Assembly (NCBI RefSeq): GCF_023065955.2
Contig: NW_026622997.1
Coordinates: forward strand, 35,637,278 to 35,701,277
DNA: 64,000 nucleotides
Direction: 5' to 3'
From: Ursus arctos
Taxonomy: Eukaryota > Chordata > Mammalia > Carnivora > Ursidae
Positions within the stretch are counted from its first letter, which is position 1, and each line of letters begins with the position of its first letter. The notes beneath the pieces are model-generated. The model did no database searches, was not told the origin of the DNA, and saw nothing but the letters and a program-made list of their open reading frames with translations. This document shows, in pieces, positions 34,910-48,900 of the stretch. The translations under genes and the position numbers were made by a program.

Positions 34910-36304
34910 GGCAAGGGGAAGGAAATGCCATACACTGACCTGGAAGAGACCACAGGGCCCAGGCACAGTCTGAACCCTTCCCTCAACCCGGCGGTTTTGC
35001 TAGCAGGAGTTCAACCCCAACGAACACAGCCCGCAGACCCCTGGGGCAAAAACGGCTTCCGATGAACAACAGGTGCTTGCTGTGGAACACCTATCCCAAG
35101 TGGGGGTAGCCAGCTCAACAAAATGCCACACACCCAGGTGTAAGTAACAACATTGCCCAGGCTTGGTCTAAGCCCCTCACCTCGTCCCTGTGCTTTGGGG
35201 AGCCGGAGGGACAGCCGAGGCACACGGCCCTAGACCCCTTTGCAAAAAGCCGGCTTCCCACGGAGACAGTTTTCCTGAGGTGCACACCCTATCCCAAGTG
35301 GTTGTGGCAAGGTAAAGCCAATGCCCTCCACTTCTCTGGAAGAAACCACAGTGCCCAGCCATGTTCTAAGCCCTCCCATCCTCCCTGGGCTTCTGGCAGC
35401 AGGAATGAAAAGAGAGGAGCAGAGCACTGGGACCCGTTTGAGAAAACCCGGCTTCCCACGGGAAAGTCTTTCTCCACGTGCAGACATGCTCCCAGGTGCC
35501 TGGGGCAAGGGGAAGGAAATGCCATACACTGACCTGGAAGAGACCACAGGGCCCAGGCACAGTCTGAACCCTTCCCTCAACCCGGCGGTTTTGCTAGCAG
35601 GAGTTCAACCCCAACGAACACAGCCCGGAGACCCCTGGGTCAAAAACGGCTTCCGACGAACAATAGGTGCTTGCTGTGGAACACCTATCCCAAGTGGGGG
35701 TAGCCAGCTCAACAAAATGCCACACACCCAGGTGTAAGAAACAACATTGCCCAGGCATGGTCTAAGCCCCTCACCTCGTCCCTGTGCTTTGGGGAGCCGG
35801 AGGGACAGCCGAGGCCCACGGCCCTGAGACCCCTTTGCAAAAAGCCGGCTTCCCACGGAGATAGTTTTCCTGAGGTGCAGACCCTATCCCAAGTGGTTGT
35901 GGCAAGGTAAAGCAAATGCCCTCCACTTCTCTGGAAGAAACCACAGTGCCCAGCCATGTTCTAAGCCCTCCCATCCTCCCTGGGCTTCTGGCAGCAGGAG
36001 TGAAAAGAGAGGAGCAGAGCACTGGGACCCGTTTGACAAAACCCGGCTTCCCACGGGAAAGTCTTTCTCCACGTGCAGACATGCTCCCAGGTGCCTGGGG
36101 CAAGGGGAAGGAAATGCCATACACTGACCTGGAAGAGACCACAGGGCCCAGGCACAGTCTGAACCCTTCCCTCAACCCGGCGGTTTTGCTAGCAGGAGTT
36201 CAACCCCAACGAACACAGCCCGGAGACCCCTGGGGCAAAAACGGCTTCCGACGAACAATAGGTGCTTGCTGTGGAACACCTATCCCAAGTGGGGGTAGCC
36301 AGCT

Positions 36305-37600
36305 AAACAAAATGCCACACACCCAGGTGTAAGTAACAACATTGCCCAGGCTTGGTCTAAGCCCCTCACCTCGTCCCTGTGCTTTGGGGAGCCGGAGGGA
36401 CAGCCGAGGCACACGGCCCTAGACCCCTTTGCAAAAAGCCGGCTTCCCACGGAGACAGTTTTCCTGAGGTGCACACCCTATCCCAAGTGGTTGTGGCAAG
36501 GTAAAGCCAATGCCCTCCACTTCTCTGGAAGAAACCACAGTGCCCAGCCATGTTCTAAGCCCTCCCATCCTCCCTGGGCTTCTGGCAGCAGGAGTGAAAA
36601 GAGAGGAGCAGAGCACTGGGACCCGTTTGACAAAACCCGGCTTCCCACGGGAAAGTCTTTCTCCACGTGCAGACATGCTCCCAGGTGCCTGGGGCAAGGG
36701 GAAGGAAATGCCATACACTGACCTGGAAGAGACAACAGGGCCCAGGCACAGTCTGAACCCTTCCCTCAACCCGGCGGTTTTGCTAGCAGGAGTTCAACCC
36801 CAACGAACACAGCCCGGAGACCCCTGGGGCAAAAACGGCTTCCGACGATCAATAGTTGCTTGCTGTGGAACACCTATCCCAAGTGGGGGAAGCCAGCTCA
36901 ACAAAATGCCACACACCCAGGTGTAAGAAACAACATTGCCCAGGCATGGTCTAAGCCCCTCACCTCGTCCCTGTGCTTTGGGGAGCCGGAGGGACAGCCG
37001 AGGCCCACGGCCCTGAGACCCCTTTGCAAAAAGCCGGCTTCCCACGGAGACAGTTTTCCTGAGGTGCACACCCTATCCCAAGTGGTTGTGGCAAGGTAAA
37101 GCAAATGCCCTCCACTTCTCTGGAAGAAACCACAGTGCCCAGCCATGTTCTAAGCCCTCCCATCCTCCCTGGGCTTCTGACAGCAGGAGTGAAAAGAGAG
37201 GAGCAGAGCAATGGGACCCGTTTGACAAAACCCGGCTTCCCACGGGAAAGTCTTTCTCCACGTGCAGACTTGCTCCCAGGTGCCTGGGGCAAGGGGAAGG
37301 AAATGCCATACACTGACCTGGAAGAGACCACAGGGCCCAGGCACAGTCTGAACCCTTCCCTCAACCCGGCGGTTTTGCTAGCAGGAGTTCAACCCCAACG
37401 AACACAGCCCGGAGACCCCTGAGGCAAAAACGGCTTCCGACGAACAATAGGCGCTTGCTGTGGAAAACCAATCCCAAGAGGGGGTAGCCAGCTCAACAAA
37501 ATGCCACACACCCAGGTGTAAGAAACAACATTGCCCAGGCATGGTCTAAGCCCCTCACCTCGTCCCTGTGCTTTGGGGAGCCGGAGGGACAGCCGAGGCC
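36305..37600. repeat. Four-unit-spaced duplicate, copy 1
   Basis: It matches 38683-39977 at an offset of 2378 bp (four units). The copies share 'gatcaatagttgcttg' (36847), 'agcaatggg' (37206) and 'cagacttgctcc' (37265). Differences seen are 'gacaacaggg' against 'gaccacaggg' near 36733 and 'ggcatggtc' against 'ggcgtggtc' near 36943. Confidence 0.8.
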
Positions 37601-38682
37601 CATGGCCCTGAGACCCCTTTGCAAAAAGCCGGCTTCCCACGGAGACAGTTTTCCTGAGGTGCACACCCTATCCCAAGTGGTGGTGGCAAGGTAAAGCAAA
37701 TGCCCTCCACTTCTCTGGAAGAAACCACAGTGCCCAGCCATGTTCTAAGCCCTCCCATCCTCCCTGGGCTTCTGGCAGCAGGAGTGAAAAGAGAGGAGCA
37801 GAGCACTGGGACCCGTTTGACAAAACCCGGCTTCCCACGGGAAAGTCTTTCTCCACGTGCAGACATGCTCCCAGGTGCCTGGGGCAAGGGGAAGGAAATG
37901 CCATACACTGACCTGGAAGAGACCACAGGGCCCAGGCACAGTCTGAACCCTTCCCTCAACCCGGCGGTTTTGCTAGCAGGAGTTCAACCCCAACGAACAC
38001 AGCCCGGAGACCCCTGGGGCAAAAACGGCTTCCGACGAACAATAGGTGCTTGCTGTGGAACTCCTATCCCAAGTGGGGGTAGCCAGCTCAACAAAATGCC
38101 ACACACCCAGGTGTAAGTAACAACATTGCCCAGGCTTGGTCTAAGCCCCTCACCTCGTCCCTGTGCTTTGGGGAGCCGGAGGGACAGCCGAGGCACACGG
38201 CCCTAGACCCCTTTGCAAAAAGCCGGCTTCCCACGGAGACAGTTTTCCTGAGGTGCACACCCTATCCCAAGTGGTTGTGGCAAGGTAAAGCCAATGCCCT
38301 CCACTTCTCTGGAAGAAACCACAGTGCCCAGCCATGTTCTAAGCCCTCCCATCCTCCCTGGGCTTCTGGCAGCAGGAGTGAAAAGAGAGGAGCAGAGCAC
38401 TGGGACCCGTTTGAGAAAACCCGGCTTCCCACGGGAAAGTCTTTCTCCACGTGCAGACATGCTCCCAGGTGCCTGGGGCAAGGGGAAGGAAATGCCATAC
38501 ACTGACCTGGAAGAGACCACAGGGCCCAGGCACAGTCTGAACCCTTCCCTCAACCCGGCGGTTTTGCTAGCAGGAGTTCAACCCCAACGAACACAGCCCG
38601 GAGACCCCTGGGGCAAAAACGGCTTCCGACGAACAATAGGTGCTTGCTGTGGAACACCTATCCCAAGTGGGGGTAGCCAGCT

Positions 38683-39977
38683 CAACAAAATGCCACACAC
38701 CCAGGTGTAAGTAACAACATTGCCCAGGCTTGGTCTAAGCCCCTCACCTCGTCCCTGTGCTTTGGGGAGCCGGAGGGACAGCCGAGGCACACGGCCCTAG
38801 ACCCCTTTGCAAAAAGCCGGCTTCCCACGGAGACAGTTTTCCTGAGGTGCACACCCTATCCCAAGTGGTTGTGGCAAGGTAAAGCCAATGCCCTCCACTT
38901 CTCTGGAAGAAACCACAGTGCCCAGCCATGTTCTAAGCCCTCCCATCCTCCCTGGGCTTCTGGCAGCAGGAGTGAAAAGAGAGGAGCAGAGCACTGGGAC
39001 CCGTTTGACAAAACCCGGCTTCCCACGGGAAAGTCTTTCTCCACGTGCAGACATGCTCCCAGGTGCCTGGGGCAAGGGGAAGGAAATGCCATACACTGAC
39101 CTGGAAGAGACCACAGGGCCCAGGCACAGTCTGAACCCTTCCCTCAACCCGGCGGTTTTGCTAGCAGGAGTTCAACCCCAACGAACACAGCCCGGAGACC
39201 CCTGGGGCAAAAACGGCTTCCGACGATCAATAGTTGCTTGCTGTGGAACACCTATCCCAAGTGGGGGAAGCCAGCTCAACAAAATGCCACACACCCAGGT
39301 GTAAGAAACAACATTGCCCAGGCGTGGTCTAAGCCCCTCACCTCGTCCCTGTGCTTTGGGGAGCCGGAGGGACAGCCGAGGCCCACGGCCCTGAGACCCC
39401 TTTGCAAAAAGCCGGCTTCCCACGGAGACAGTTTTCCTGAGGTGCACACCCTATCCCAAGTGGTTGTGGCAAGGTAAAGCAAATGCCCTCCACTTCTCTG
39501 GAAGAAACCACAGTGCCCAGCCATGTTCTAAGCCCTCCCATCCTCCCTGGGCTTCTGACAGCAGGAGTGAAAAGAGAGGAGCAGAGCAATGGGACCCGTT
39601 TGACAAAACCCGGCTTCCCACGGGAAAGTCTTTCTCCACGTGCAGACTTGCTCCCAGGTGCCTGGGGCAAGGGGAAGGAAATGCCATACACTGACCTGGA
39701 AGAGACCACAGGGCCCAGGCACAGTCTGAACCCTTCCCTCAACCCGGCGGTTTTGCTAGCAGGAGTTCAACCCCAACGAACACAGCCCGGAGACCCCTGA
39801 GGCAAAAACGGCTTCCGACGAACAATAGGCGCTTGCTGTGGAAAACCAATCCCAAGAGGGGGTAGCCAGCTCAACAAAATGCCACACACCCAGGTGTAAG
39901 AAACAACATTGCCCAGGCATGGTCTAAGCCCCTCACCTCGTCCCTGTGCTTTGGGGAGCCGGAGGGACAGCCGAGGC
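38683..39977. repeat. Four-unit-spaced duplicate, copy 2
   Basis: The partner of 36305-37600. Its right end runs directly into the start of the second large duplicated segment at about 39860, so two exchange boundaries fall close together here. Confidence 0.8.
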
Positions 39978-42900
39978 ACACGGCCCTGAGACCCCTTTGC
40001 AAAAAGCCAGCTTCCCACGGAGACAGTTTTCCTGAGGTGCAGACCCTATCCCAAGTGGTTGTGGCAAGGTAAAGCAAATGCCCTCCACTTCTCTGGAAGA
40101 AACCACAGTGCCCAGCCATGTTCTAAGCCCTCCCATCCTCCCTGGGCTTCTGACAGCAGGAGTGAAAAGAGAGGAGCAGAGCACTGGGACCCGTTTGACA
40201 AAACCCGGCTTCCCACGGGAAAGTCTTTCTCCACGTGCAGACATGCTCCCAGGTGCCTGTGGCAAGGGGAAGGAAATGCCATACACTGACCTGGAAGAGA
40301 CCACAGGGCCCAGGCACAGTCTGAACCCTTCCCTCAACCCGACGGTTTTGCTAGCAGGAGTTCAACCCCAAGGAACACAGCCCGGAGACCCCTGGGGCAA
40401 AAACGGCTTCCGACGAACAATAGGTGCTTGCTGTGGAACACCTATCCCAAGTGGGGGTAGCCAGCTCAACAAAATGCCACACACCCAGGTGTAAGTAACA
40501 ACATTGCCCAGGCATGGTCTAAGCCCCTCACCTCGTCCCTGTGCTTTGGGGAGCCGGAGGGACAGCCGAGGCACACGGCCCTGAGACCCCTTTGCAAAAA
40601 GTCGGCTTCCCACCGACACAGTTTTCCTGAGGTGCAGACCCTATCCCAAGTGGTTGTGGCAAGGTAAAGCAAATGCCCTCCACTTCTCTGGAAGAAACCA
40701 CAGTGCCCAGCCATGTTCTAAGCCCTCCCATCCTCCCTGGGCTTCTGGCAGCAGGAGTGAAAAGAGAGGAGCAGAGCACTGGGACCCGTTTGACAAAACC
40801 CGGCTTCCCACGGGAAAGTCTTTCTCCACGTGCAGACATGCTCCCAGGTGCCTGGGGCAAGGGGAAGGAAATGCCATACACTGACCTGGAAGAGACCACA
40901 GGGCCCAGGCACAGTCTGAACCCTTCCCTCAACCCGGCGGTTTTGCTAGCAGGAGTTCAACCCCAACGAACACAGCCCGGATAGCCCTGAGGCAAAAACG
41001 GCTTCCGACGAACAATAGGCGCTTGCTGTGGAAAACCAATCCCAAGAGGGGGTAGCCAGCTCAACAAAATGCCACACACCCAGGTGTAATAAACAACATT
41101 GCCCAGGCATGGTCTAAGCCCCTCACCTCGTCCCTGTGCTTTGGGGAGCCGGAGGGACAGCCGAGGCCCACGGCCCTGAGACCCCTTTGCAAAAAGCCGG
41201 CTTCCCACGGAGACAGTTTTCCTGAGGTGCAGACCCTATCCCAAGTGGTTGTGGCAAGGTAAAGCAAATGCCCTCCACTTCTCTGGAAGAAACCACAGTG
41301 CCCAGCCATGTTCTAAGCCCTCCCATCCTCCCTGGGCTTCTGACAGCAGGAGTGAAAAGAGAGGAGCAGAGCACTGGGACCCGTTTGACAAAACCGGACT
41401 TCCCACGGGAAAGTCTTTCTCCACGTGCAGACATGCTCCCAGGTGCCTGTGGCAAGGGGAAGGAAATGCCATACACTGACCTGGAAGAGACCACAGGGCC
41501 CAGGCACAGTCTGAACCCTTCCCTCAACCCGGCGGTTTTGCTAGCAGGAGTTCAACCCCAAGGAACACAGCCCGGAGACCCCTGGGGCAAAAACGGCTTC
41601 CGACGAACAATAGGTGCTTGCTGTGGAACTCCTATCCCAAGTGGGGGTAGCCAGCTCAACAAAATGCCACACACCCAGGTGTAAGAAACAACATTGCCCA
41701 GGCATGGTCTAAGCCCCTCACCTCGTCCCTGTGCTTTGGGGAGCCGGAGGGACACCCGAGGCCCACGGCCCTGAGACCCCTTTGCAAAAAGCCGGCTTCC
41801 CACGGACACAGTTTTCCTGAGGTGCAGACCCTATCCCAAGTGGTTGTGGCAAGGTAAAGCAAATGCCCTCCACTTCTCTGGAAGAAACCACAGTGCCCAG
41901 CCATGTTCTAAGCCCTCCCATCCTCCCTGGGCTTCTGGCAGCAGGAGTGAAAAGAGAGGAGCAGAGCACTGGGACCCGTTTGACAAAACCCGGCTTCCCA
42001 CGGGAAAGTCTTTCTCCACGTGCAGACATGCTCCCAGGTGCCTGTGGCAAGGGGAAGGAAATGCCATACACTGACCTGGAAGAGACCACAGGGCCCAGGC
42101 ACAGTCTGAACCCTTCCCTCAACCCGGCGGTTTTGCTAGCAGGAGTTCAACCCCAACGAACACAGCCCGGAGACCCCTGAGGCAAAAACGGCTTCCGACG
42201 AACAATAGGCGCTTGCTGTGGAACACCTATCCCAAGAGGGGGTAGCCAGCTCAACAAAATGCCACACACCCATGTGTAAGAAACAACATTGCCCAGGCAT
42301 GGTCTAAGCCCCTCACCTCGTCCCTGTGCTTTGGGGAGCCGGAGGGACACCCGAGGCCCACGGCCCTGAGACCCCTTTGCAAAAACCCGGCTTCCCACGG
42401 AAACAGTTTTCCTGAGGTGCAGACCCTATCCCAAGTGGTTGTGGCAAGGTAAAGCAAATGCCCTCCACTTCTCTGCAAGAAACCACAGTGCCCAGCCATG
42501 TTCTAAGCCCTCCCATCCTCCCTGGGCTTCTGGCAGCAAGAGTGAAAAGAGAGGAGGAGAGCACTGGGACCCGTTTGACAAAACCCGGCTTCCCACGGGA
42601 AAGTCTTTCTCCACGTGCAGACATGCTCCCAGGTGCCTGGGGCAAGGGGAAGGAAATGCCATACACTGACCTGGAAGAGACCACAGGGCCCAGGCACAGT
42701 CTGAACCCTTCCCTCAACCCGGCGGTTTTGCTAGCAGGAGTTCAACCCCAACGAACACAGCCCGGAGACCCCTGGGGCAAAAACGGCTTCCGAAGAACAA
42801 TATGTGCTTGCTTGGAACTCCTATCCCAAGTGCGGGTAGCCAGCTCAACAAAATGCCACACACCCAGGTGTAAGAAACAACATTGCCCAGGCATGGTCTA

Positions 42901-45900
42901 AGCCCCTCACCTCGTCCCTGTGCTTTGGGGAGCCGGAGGGACAGCCGAGGCACACGGCCCTGAGACCCCTTTGCAAAAAGCCGGCTTCCCACGGAGACAG
43001 TTTTCCTGAGGTGCAGACCCTATCCCAAGTGGTTGTGGCAAGGTAAAGCAAATGCCCTCCACTTCTCTGGAAGAAACCACAGTGCCCAGCCATGTTCTAA
43101 GCCCTCCCATCCTCCCTGGGCTTCTGACAGCAGGAGTGAAAAGAGAGGAGCAGAGCACTGGGACCCGTTTGACAAAACCCGGCTTCCCACGGGAAAGTCT
43201 TTCTCCACCAGCAGGCATGCTCCCAGGTGCCTGTGGCAAGGGGAAGGAAATGCCATACACTGACCTGGAAGAGACCACAGGGCCCAGGCACAGTCTGAAC
43301 CCTTCCCTCAACCCGGCGGTTTTGCTAGCAGGAGTTCAACCCCAACGAACACAGCCCGGAGACCCCTGGGGCAAAAACGGCTTCCGACGATCAATAGGTG
43401 CTTGCTGTGGAACACCTATCTCAAGTGGGGGAAGCCAGCTCAACAAAATGCCACACACCCAGGTGTAAGAAACAACATTGCCCAGGCATGGTCTAACCCC
43501 TCACCTCGTCCCTGTGCTTTGGGGAGCCGGAGGGACACCCGAGGCCCACGGCCCTGAGACCCCTTTGCAAAAAGCCGGCTTCCCACGGAAACAGTTTTCC
43601 TGAGGTGCAGACCCTATCCCAAGTGGTTGTGGCAAGGTAAAGCAAATGCCCTCCACTTCTCTGGAAGAAACCACAGTGCCCAGCCATGTTCTAAGCCCTC
43701 CCATCCTCCCTGGGCTTCTGGCAGCAGGAGTGAAAAGAGAGGAGCAGAGCACTGGGACCCGTTTGACAAAAACCGGCTTCCCACGGGAAAGTCTTTCTCC
43801 ACGTGCAGACATACTCCCAGGTGCCTGGGGCAAGGGGAAGGAAATGCCATACACTGACCTGGAAGAGACCACAGGGCCCAGGCACAGTCTGAACCCTTCC
43901 CTCAACCCGGCGGTTTTGCTAGCAGGAGTTCAACCCCAACGAACACAGCCCGGAGACCCCTGGGGCAAAAACGGCTTCCGACGAACAATAGGTGCTTGCT
44001 GTGGAACTCCTATCCCAAGTGGGGGTAGCCAGCTCAACAAAATGCCACACACCCAGGTGTAAGAAACAACATTGCCCAGGAATGGTCTAAGCCCCTCACG
44101 TCGTCCCTGTGCTTTGGGGAGCCGGAGGGACAGCCGAGGCCCACGGCCCTGAGACCCCTTTGCAAAAAGCCGGCTTCCCACGGAGACAGTTTTCCTGAGG
44201 TGCAGACCCTATCCCAAGTGGTTGTGGCAAGGTAAAGCAAATGCCCTCCACTTCTCTGGAAGAAACCACAGTGCCCAGCCATGTTCTAAGCCCTCCCATC
44301 CTCCCTGGGCTTCTGGCAGCAGGAGTGAAAAGAGAGGAGCAGAGCACTGGGTCCCGTTTGACAAAACCCGGCTTCCCACGGGAAAGTCTTTCTCCACGTG
44401 CAGACATGCTCCCAGGTGCCTGGGGCAAGGGGAAGGAAATGCCATACACTGACCTGGAAGAGACCACAGGGCCCAGGCACAGTCTGAACCCTTCCCTCAA
44501 CCCGGCGGTTTTGCTAGCAGGAGTTCAACCCCAAGGAACACAGCCCGGAGACCCCTGGGGCAAAAACAGCTTCCGACGAACAATAGGTGCTTGCTGTGGA
44601 ACACCTATCCCAAGTGGGGGTAGCCAGCTCAACAAAATGCCACACACCCAGGTGTAAGAAACAACATTGCCCAGGCATGGTCTAAGCCCCTCACCTCGTC
44701 CCTGTGCTTTGGGGAGCCGGAGGGACAGCCGAGGCACACGGCCCTGAGACCCCTTTGCAAAAAGTCGGCTTCCCACGGACACAGTTTTCCTGAGGTGCAC
44801 ACCCTATCCCAAGTGGTTGTGGCAAGGTAAAGCAAATGCCCTCCACTTCTCTGGAAGAAACCACAGTGCCCAGCCATGTTCTAAGCCCTCCCATCCTCCC
44901 TGGGCTTCTGGCAGCAGGAGTGAAAAGAGAGGAGCAGAGCACTGGGACCCGTTTGACAAAACCCGGCTTCCCACGGGAAAGTCTTTCTCCACGTGCAGAC
45001 ATGCTCCCAGGTGCCTGGGGCAAGGGGAAGGAAATGCCATACACTGACCTGGAAGAGACCACAGGGCCCAGGCACAGTCTGAACCCTTCCCTCAACCCGG
45101 CGGTTTTGCTAGCAGGAGTTCAACCCCAACGAACACAGCCCGGAGACCCCTGAGGCAAAAACGGCTTCCGACGAACAATAGGCGCTTGCTGTGGAAAACC
45201 AATCCCAAGTGGGGGTAGCCAGCTCAACAAAATGCCACACACCCAGGTGTAAGTAACAACATTGCCCAGGCATGGTCTAAGCCCCTCACCTCGTCCCTGT
45301 GCTTTGGGGAGCCGGAGGGACAGCCGAGGCCCACGGCCCTGAGACCCCTTTGCAAAAAGCCGGCTTCCCACGGAAACAGTTTTCCTGAGGTGCAGACCCT
45401 ATCCCAAGTGGTTGTGGCAAGGTAAAGCAAATGCCCTCCACTTCTCTGGAAGAAACCACAGTGCCCAGCCATGTTCTAAGCCCTCCCATCCTCCCTGGGC
45501 TTCTGGCAGCAGGAGTGAAAAGAGAGGAGCAGAGCACTGGGACCCGTTTGACAAAACCCGGCTTCCCACGGGAAAGTCTTTCTCCACGTGCAGACATGCT
45601 CCCAGGTGCCTGGGGCAAGGGGAAGGAAATGCCATACACTGACCTGGAAGAGACCACAGGGCCCAGGCACAGTCTGAACCCTTCCCTCAACCCGGCGGTT
45701 TTGCTAGCAGGAGTTCTACCCCAACGAACACAGCCCGGAGACCCCTGGGGCAAAAACGGCTTCCGACGAACAATAGGTGCTTGCTGTGGAACACCTATCC
45801 CAAGTGGGGGTAGCCAGCTCAACAAAATGCCACACACCCAGGTGTAAGAAACAACATTGCCCAGGCATGGTCTAAGCCCCTCACCTCGTCCCTGTGCTTT

Positions 45901-48900
45901 GGGGAGCTGGAGGGACAGCCGAGGCCCACGGCCCTGAGACCCCTTTGCAAAAAGCCGGCTTCCCACGGAGACAGTTTTCCTGAGGTGCAGACCCTATCCC
46001 AAGTGGTTGTGGCAAGGTAAAGCAAATGCCCTCCACTTCTCTGGAAGAAACCACAGTGCCCAGCCATGTTCTAAGCCCTCCCATCCTCCCTGGGCTTCTG
46101 ACAGCAGGAGTGAAAAGAGAGGAGCAGAGCACTGGGACCCGTTTGACAAAACCCGGCTTCCCACGGGAAAGTCTTTCTCCACGTGCAGACATGCTCCCAG
46201 GTGCCTGTGGCAAGGGGAAGGAAATGCCATACACTGACCTGGAAGAGACCACAGGGCCCAGGCACAGTCTGAACCCTTCCCTCAACCCGGCGGTTTTGCT
46301 AGCAGGAGTTCCACCCCAACGAACACAGCCCGGAGACCCCTGAGCGAAAACGGCTTCCGACGAACAATAGGTGCTTGCTGTGGAAAACCAATCCCAAGAG
46401 GGGGTAGCCAGCTCAACAAAATGCCACACACCCAGGTGTAAGAAACAACATTGCCCAGGCATGGTCTAAGCCCCTCACCTCGTCCCTGTGCTTTGGGGAG
46501 CCGGAGGGACAGCCGAGGCCCACGGCCCTGAGACCCCTTTGCAAAAAGCCGGCTTCCCACGGAGACAGTTTTCCTGAGGTGCAGACCCTATCCCAAGTGG
46601 TTGTGGCAAGGTAATGCAAATGCCCTCCACTTCTCTGGAAGAAACCACAGTGCCCAGCCATGTTCTAAGCCCTCCCATCCTCCCTGGGCTTCTGGCAGCA
46701 GGAGTGAAAAGAGAGGAGCAGAGCACTGGGACCCGTTTGACAAAACCCGGCTTCCCACGGGAAAGTCTTTCTCCACGAGCAGACATGCTCCCAGGTGCCT
46801 GTGGCAAGGGGAAGGAAATGCCATACACTGACCTGGAAGAGACCACAGGGCCCAGGCACAGTCTGAACCCTTCCCTCAATCCGGCGGTTTTGCTAGCAGG
46901 AGTTCATCCCCAACGAACACAGCCCGGAGACCCCTGGGGCAAAAACGGCTTCCGACGAACAATAGGTGCTTGCTGTGGAACACCTATCCCAAGTGGGGGT
47001 AGCCAGCTCAACAAAATGCCACACACCCAGGTGTAAGTAACAACATTGCCCAGGCTTGGTCTAAGCCCCTCACCTCGTCCCTGTGCTTTGGGGAGCCGGA
47101 GGGACAGCCGAGGCACACGGCCCTAGACCCCTTTGCAAAAAGCCGGCTTCCCACGGAGACAGTTTTCCTGAGGTGCACACCCTATCCCAAGTGGTTGTGG
47201 CAAGGTAAAGCCAATGCCCTCCACTTCTCTGGAAGAAACCACAGTGCCCAGCCATGTTCTAAGCCCTCCCATCCTCCCTGGGCTTCTGGCAGCAGGAATG
47301 AAAAGAGAGGAGCAGAGCACTGGGACCCGTTTGAGAAAACCCGGCTTCCCACGGGAAAGTCTTTCTCCACGTGCAGATATGCTCCCAGGTGCCTGGGGCA
47401 AGGGGAAGGAAATGCCATACACTGACCTGGAAGAGACCACAGGGCCCAGGCACAGTCTGAACCCTTCCCTCAACCCGGCGGTTTTGCTAGCAGGAGTTCA
47501 ACCCCAACGAACACAGCCCGGAGACCCCTGGGTCAAAAACGGCTTCCGACGAACAATAGGTGCTTGCTGTGGAACACCTATCCCAAGTGGGGGTAGCCAG
47601 CTCAACAAAATGCCACACACCCAGGTGTAAGAAACAACATTGCCCAGGCATGGTCTAAGCCCCTCACCTCGTCCCTGTGCTTTGGGGAGCCGGAGGGACA
47701 GCCGAGGCCCACGGCCCTGAGACCCCTTTGCAAAAAGCCGGCTTCCCACGGAGATAGTTTTCCTGAGGTGCAGACCCTATCCCAAGTGGTTGTGGCAAGG
47801 TAAAGCAAATGCCCTCCACTTCTCTGGAAGAAACCACAGTGCCCAGCCATGTTCTAAGCCCTCCCATCCTCCCTGGCTTCTGGCAGCAGGAGTGAAAAGA
47901 GAGGAGCAGAGCACTGGGACCCGTTTGACAAAACCCGGCTTCCCACGGGAAAGTCTTTCTCCACGTGCAGACATGCTCCCAGGTGCCTGGGGCAAGGGGA
48001 AGGAAATGCCATACACTGACCTGGAAGAGACCACAGGGCCCAGGCACAGTCTGAACCCTTCCCTCAACCCGCCGGTTTTGCTAGCAGGAGTTCAACCCCA
48101 ACGAACACAGCCCGGAGACCCCTGGGGCAAAAACGGCTTCCGACGAACAATAGGTGCTTGCTGTGGAACTCCTATCCCAAGTGGGGGTAGCCAGCTCAAC
48201 AAAATGCCACACACCCAGGTGTAAGTAACAACATTGCCCAGGCTTGGTCTAAGCCCCTCACCTCGTCCCTCTGCTTTGGGGAGCCGGAGGGACAGCCGAG
48301 GCACACGGCCCTAGACCCCTTTGCAAAAAGCCGGCTTCCCACGGAGACAGGTTTCCTGAGGTGCACACCCTATCTCAAGTGGTTGTGGCAAGGTAAAGCC
48401 AATGCCCTCCACTTCTCTGGAAGAAACCACAGTGCCCAGCCATGTTCTAAGCCCTCCCATCCTCCCTGGGCTTCTGGCAGCAGGAATGAAAAGAGAGGAG
48501 CAGAGCACTGGGACCCGTTTGAGAAAACCCGGCTTCCCACGGGAAAGTCTTTCTCCACGTGCAGACATGCTCCCAGGTGCCTGGGGCAAGGGGAAGGAAA
48601 TGCCATACACTGACCTGGAAGAGACCACAGGGCCCAGGCACAGTCTGAACCCTTCCCTAAACCCGGCGGTTTTGCTAGCAGGAGTTCAACCCCAACGAAC
48701 ACAGCCCGGAGACCCCTGAGGCAAAAACGGCTTCCGACGAACAATAGGCGCTTGCTGTGGAAAACCAATCCCAAGTGGGGGTAGCCAGCTCAACAAAATG
48801 CCACACACCCAGGTGTAAGTAACAACATTGCCCAGGCATGGTCTAAGCCCCTCACCTCGTCCCTGTGCTTTGGGGAGCCGGAGGGACAGCCGAGGCCCAC

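Larger units (their letters stand above)
22023..35867. repeat. Large duplicated segment, copy 1
   Basis: It matches 39860-50137. The offset is 17837 from 22023, 17836 after a one-base difference near 24550, 16646 after about 26,670, 17241 after about 28,200, and 14270 after about 32,000-34,600. Each large offset step is a whole number of 595-bp units (two, one and five), so the copies differ mainly by gain or loss of complete units. Single-base differences are few: for example 'ccgggcttcc' at 23568 against 'ccggacttcc' at 41,395. Confidence 0.85.
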
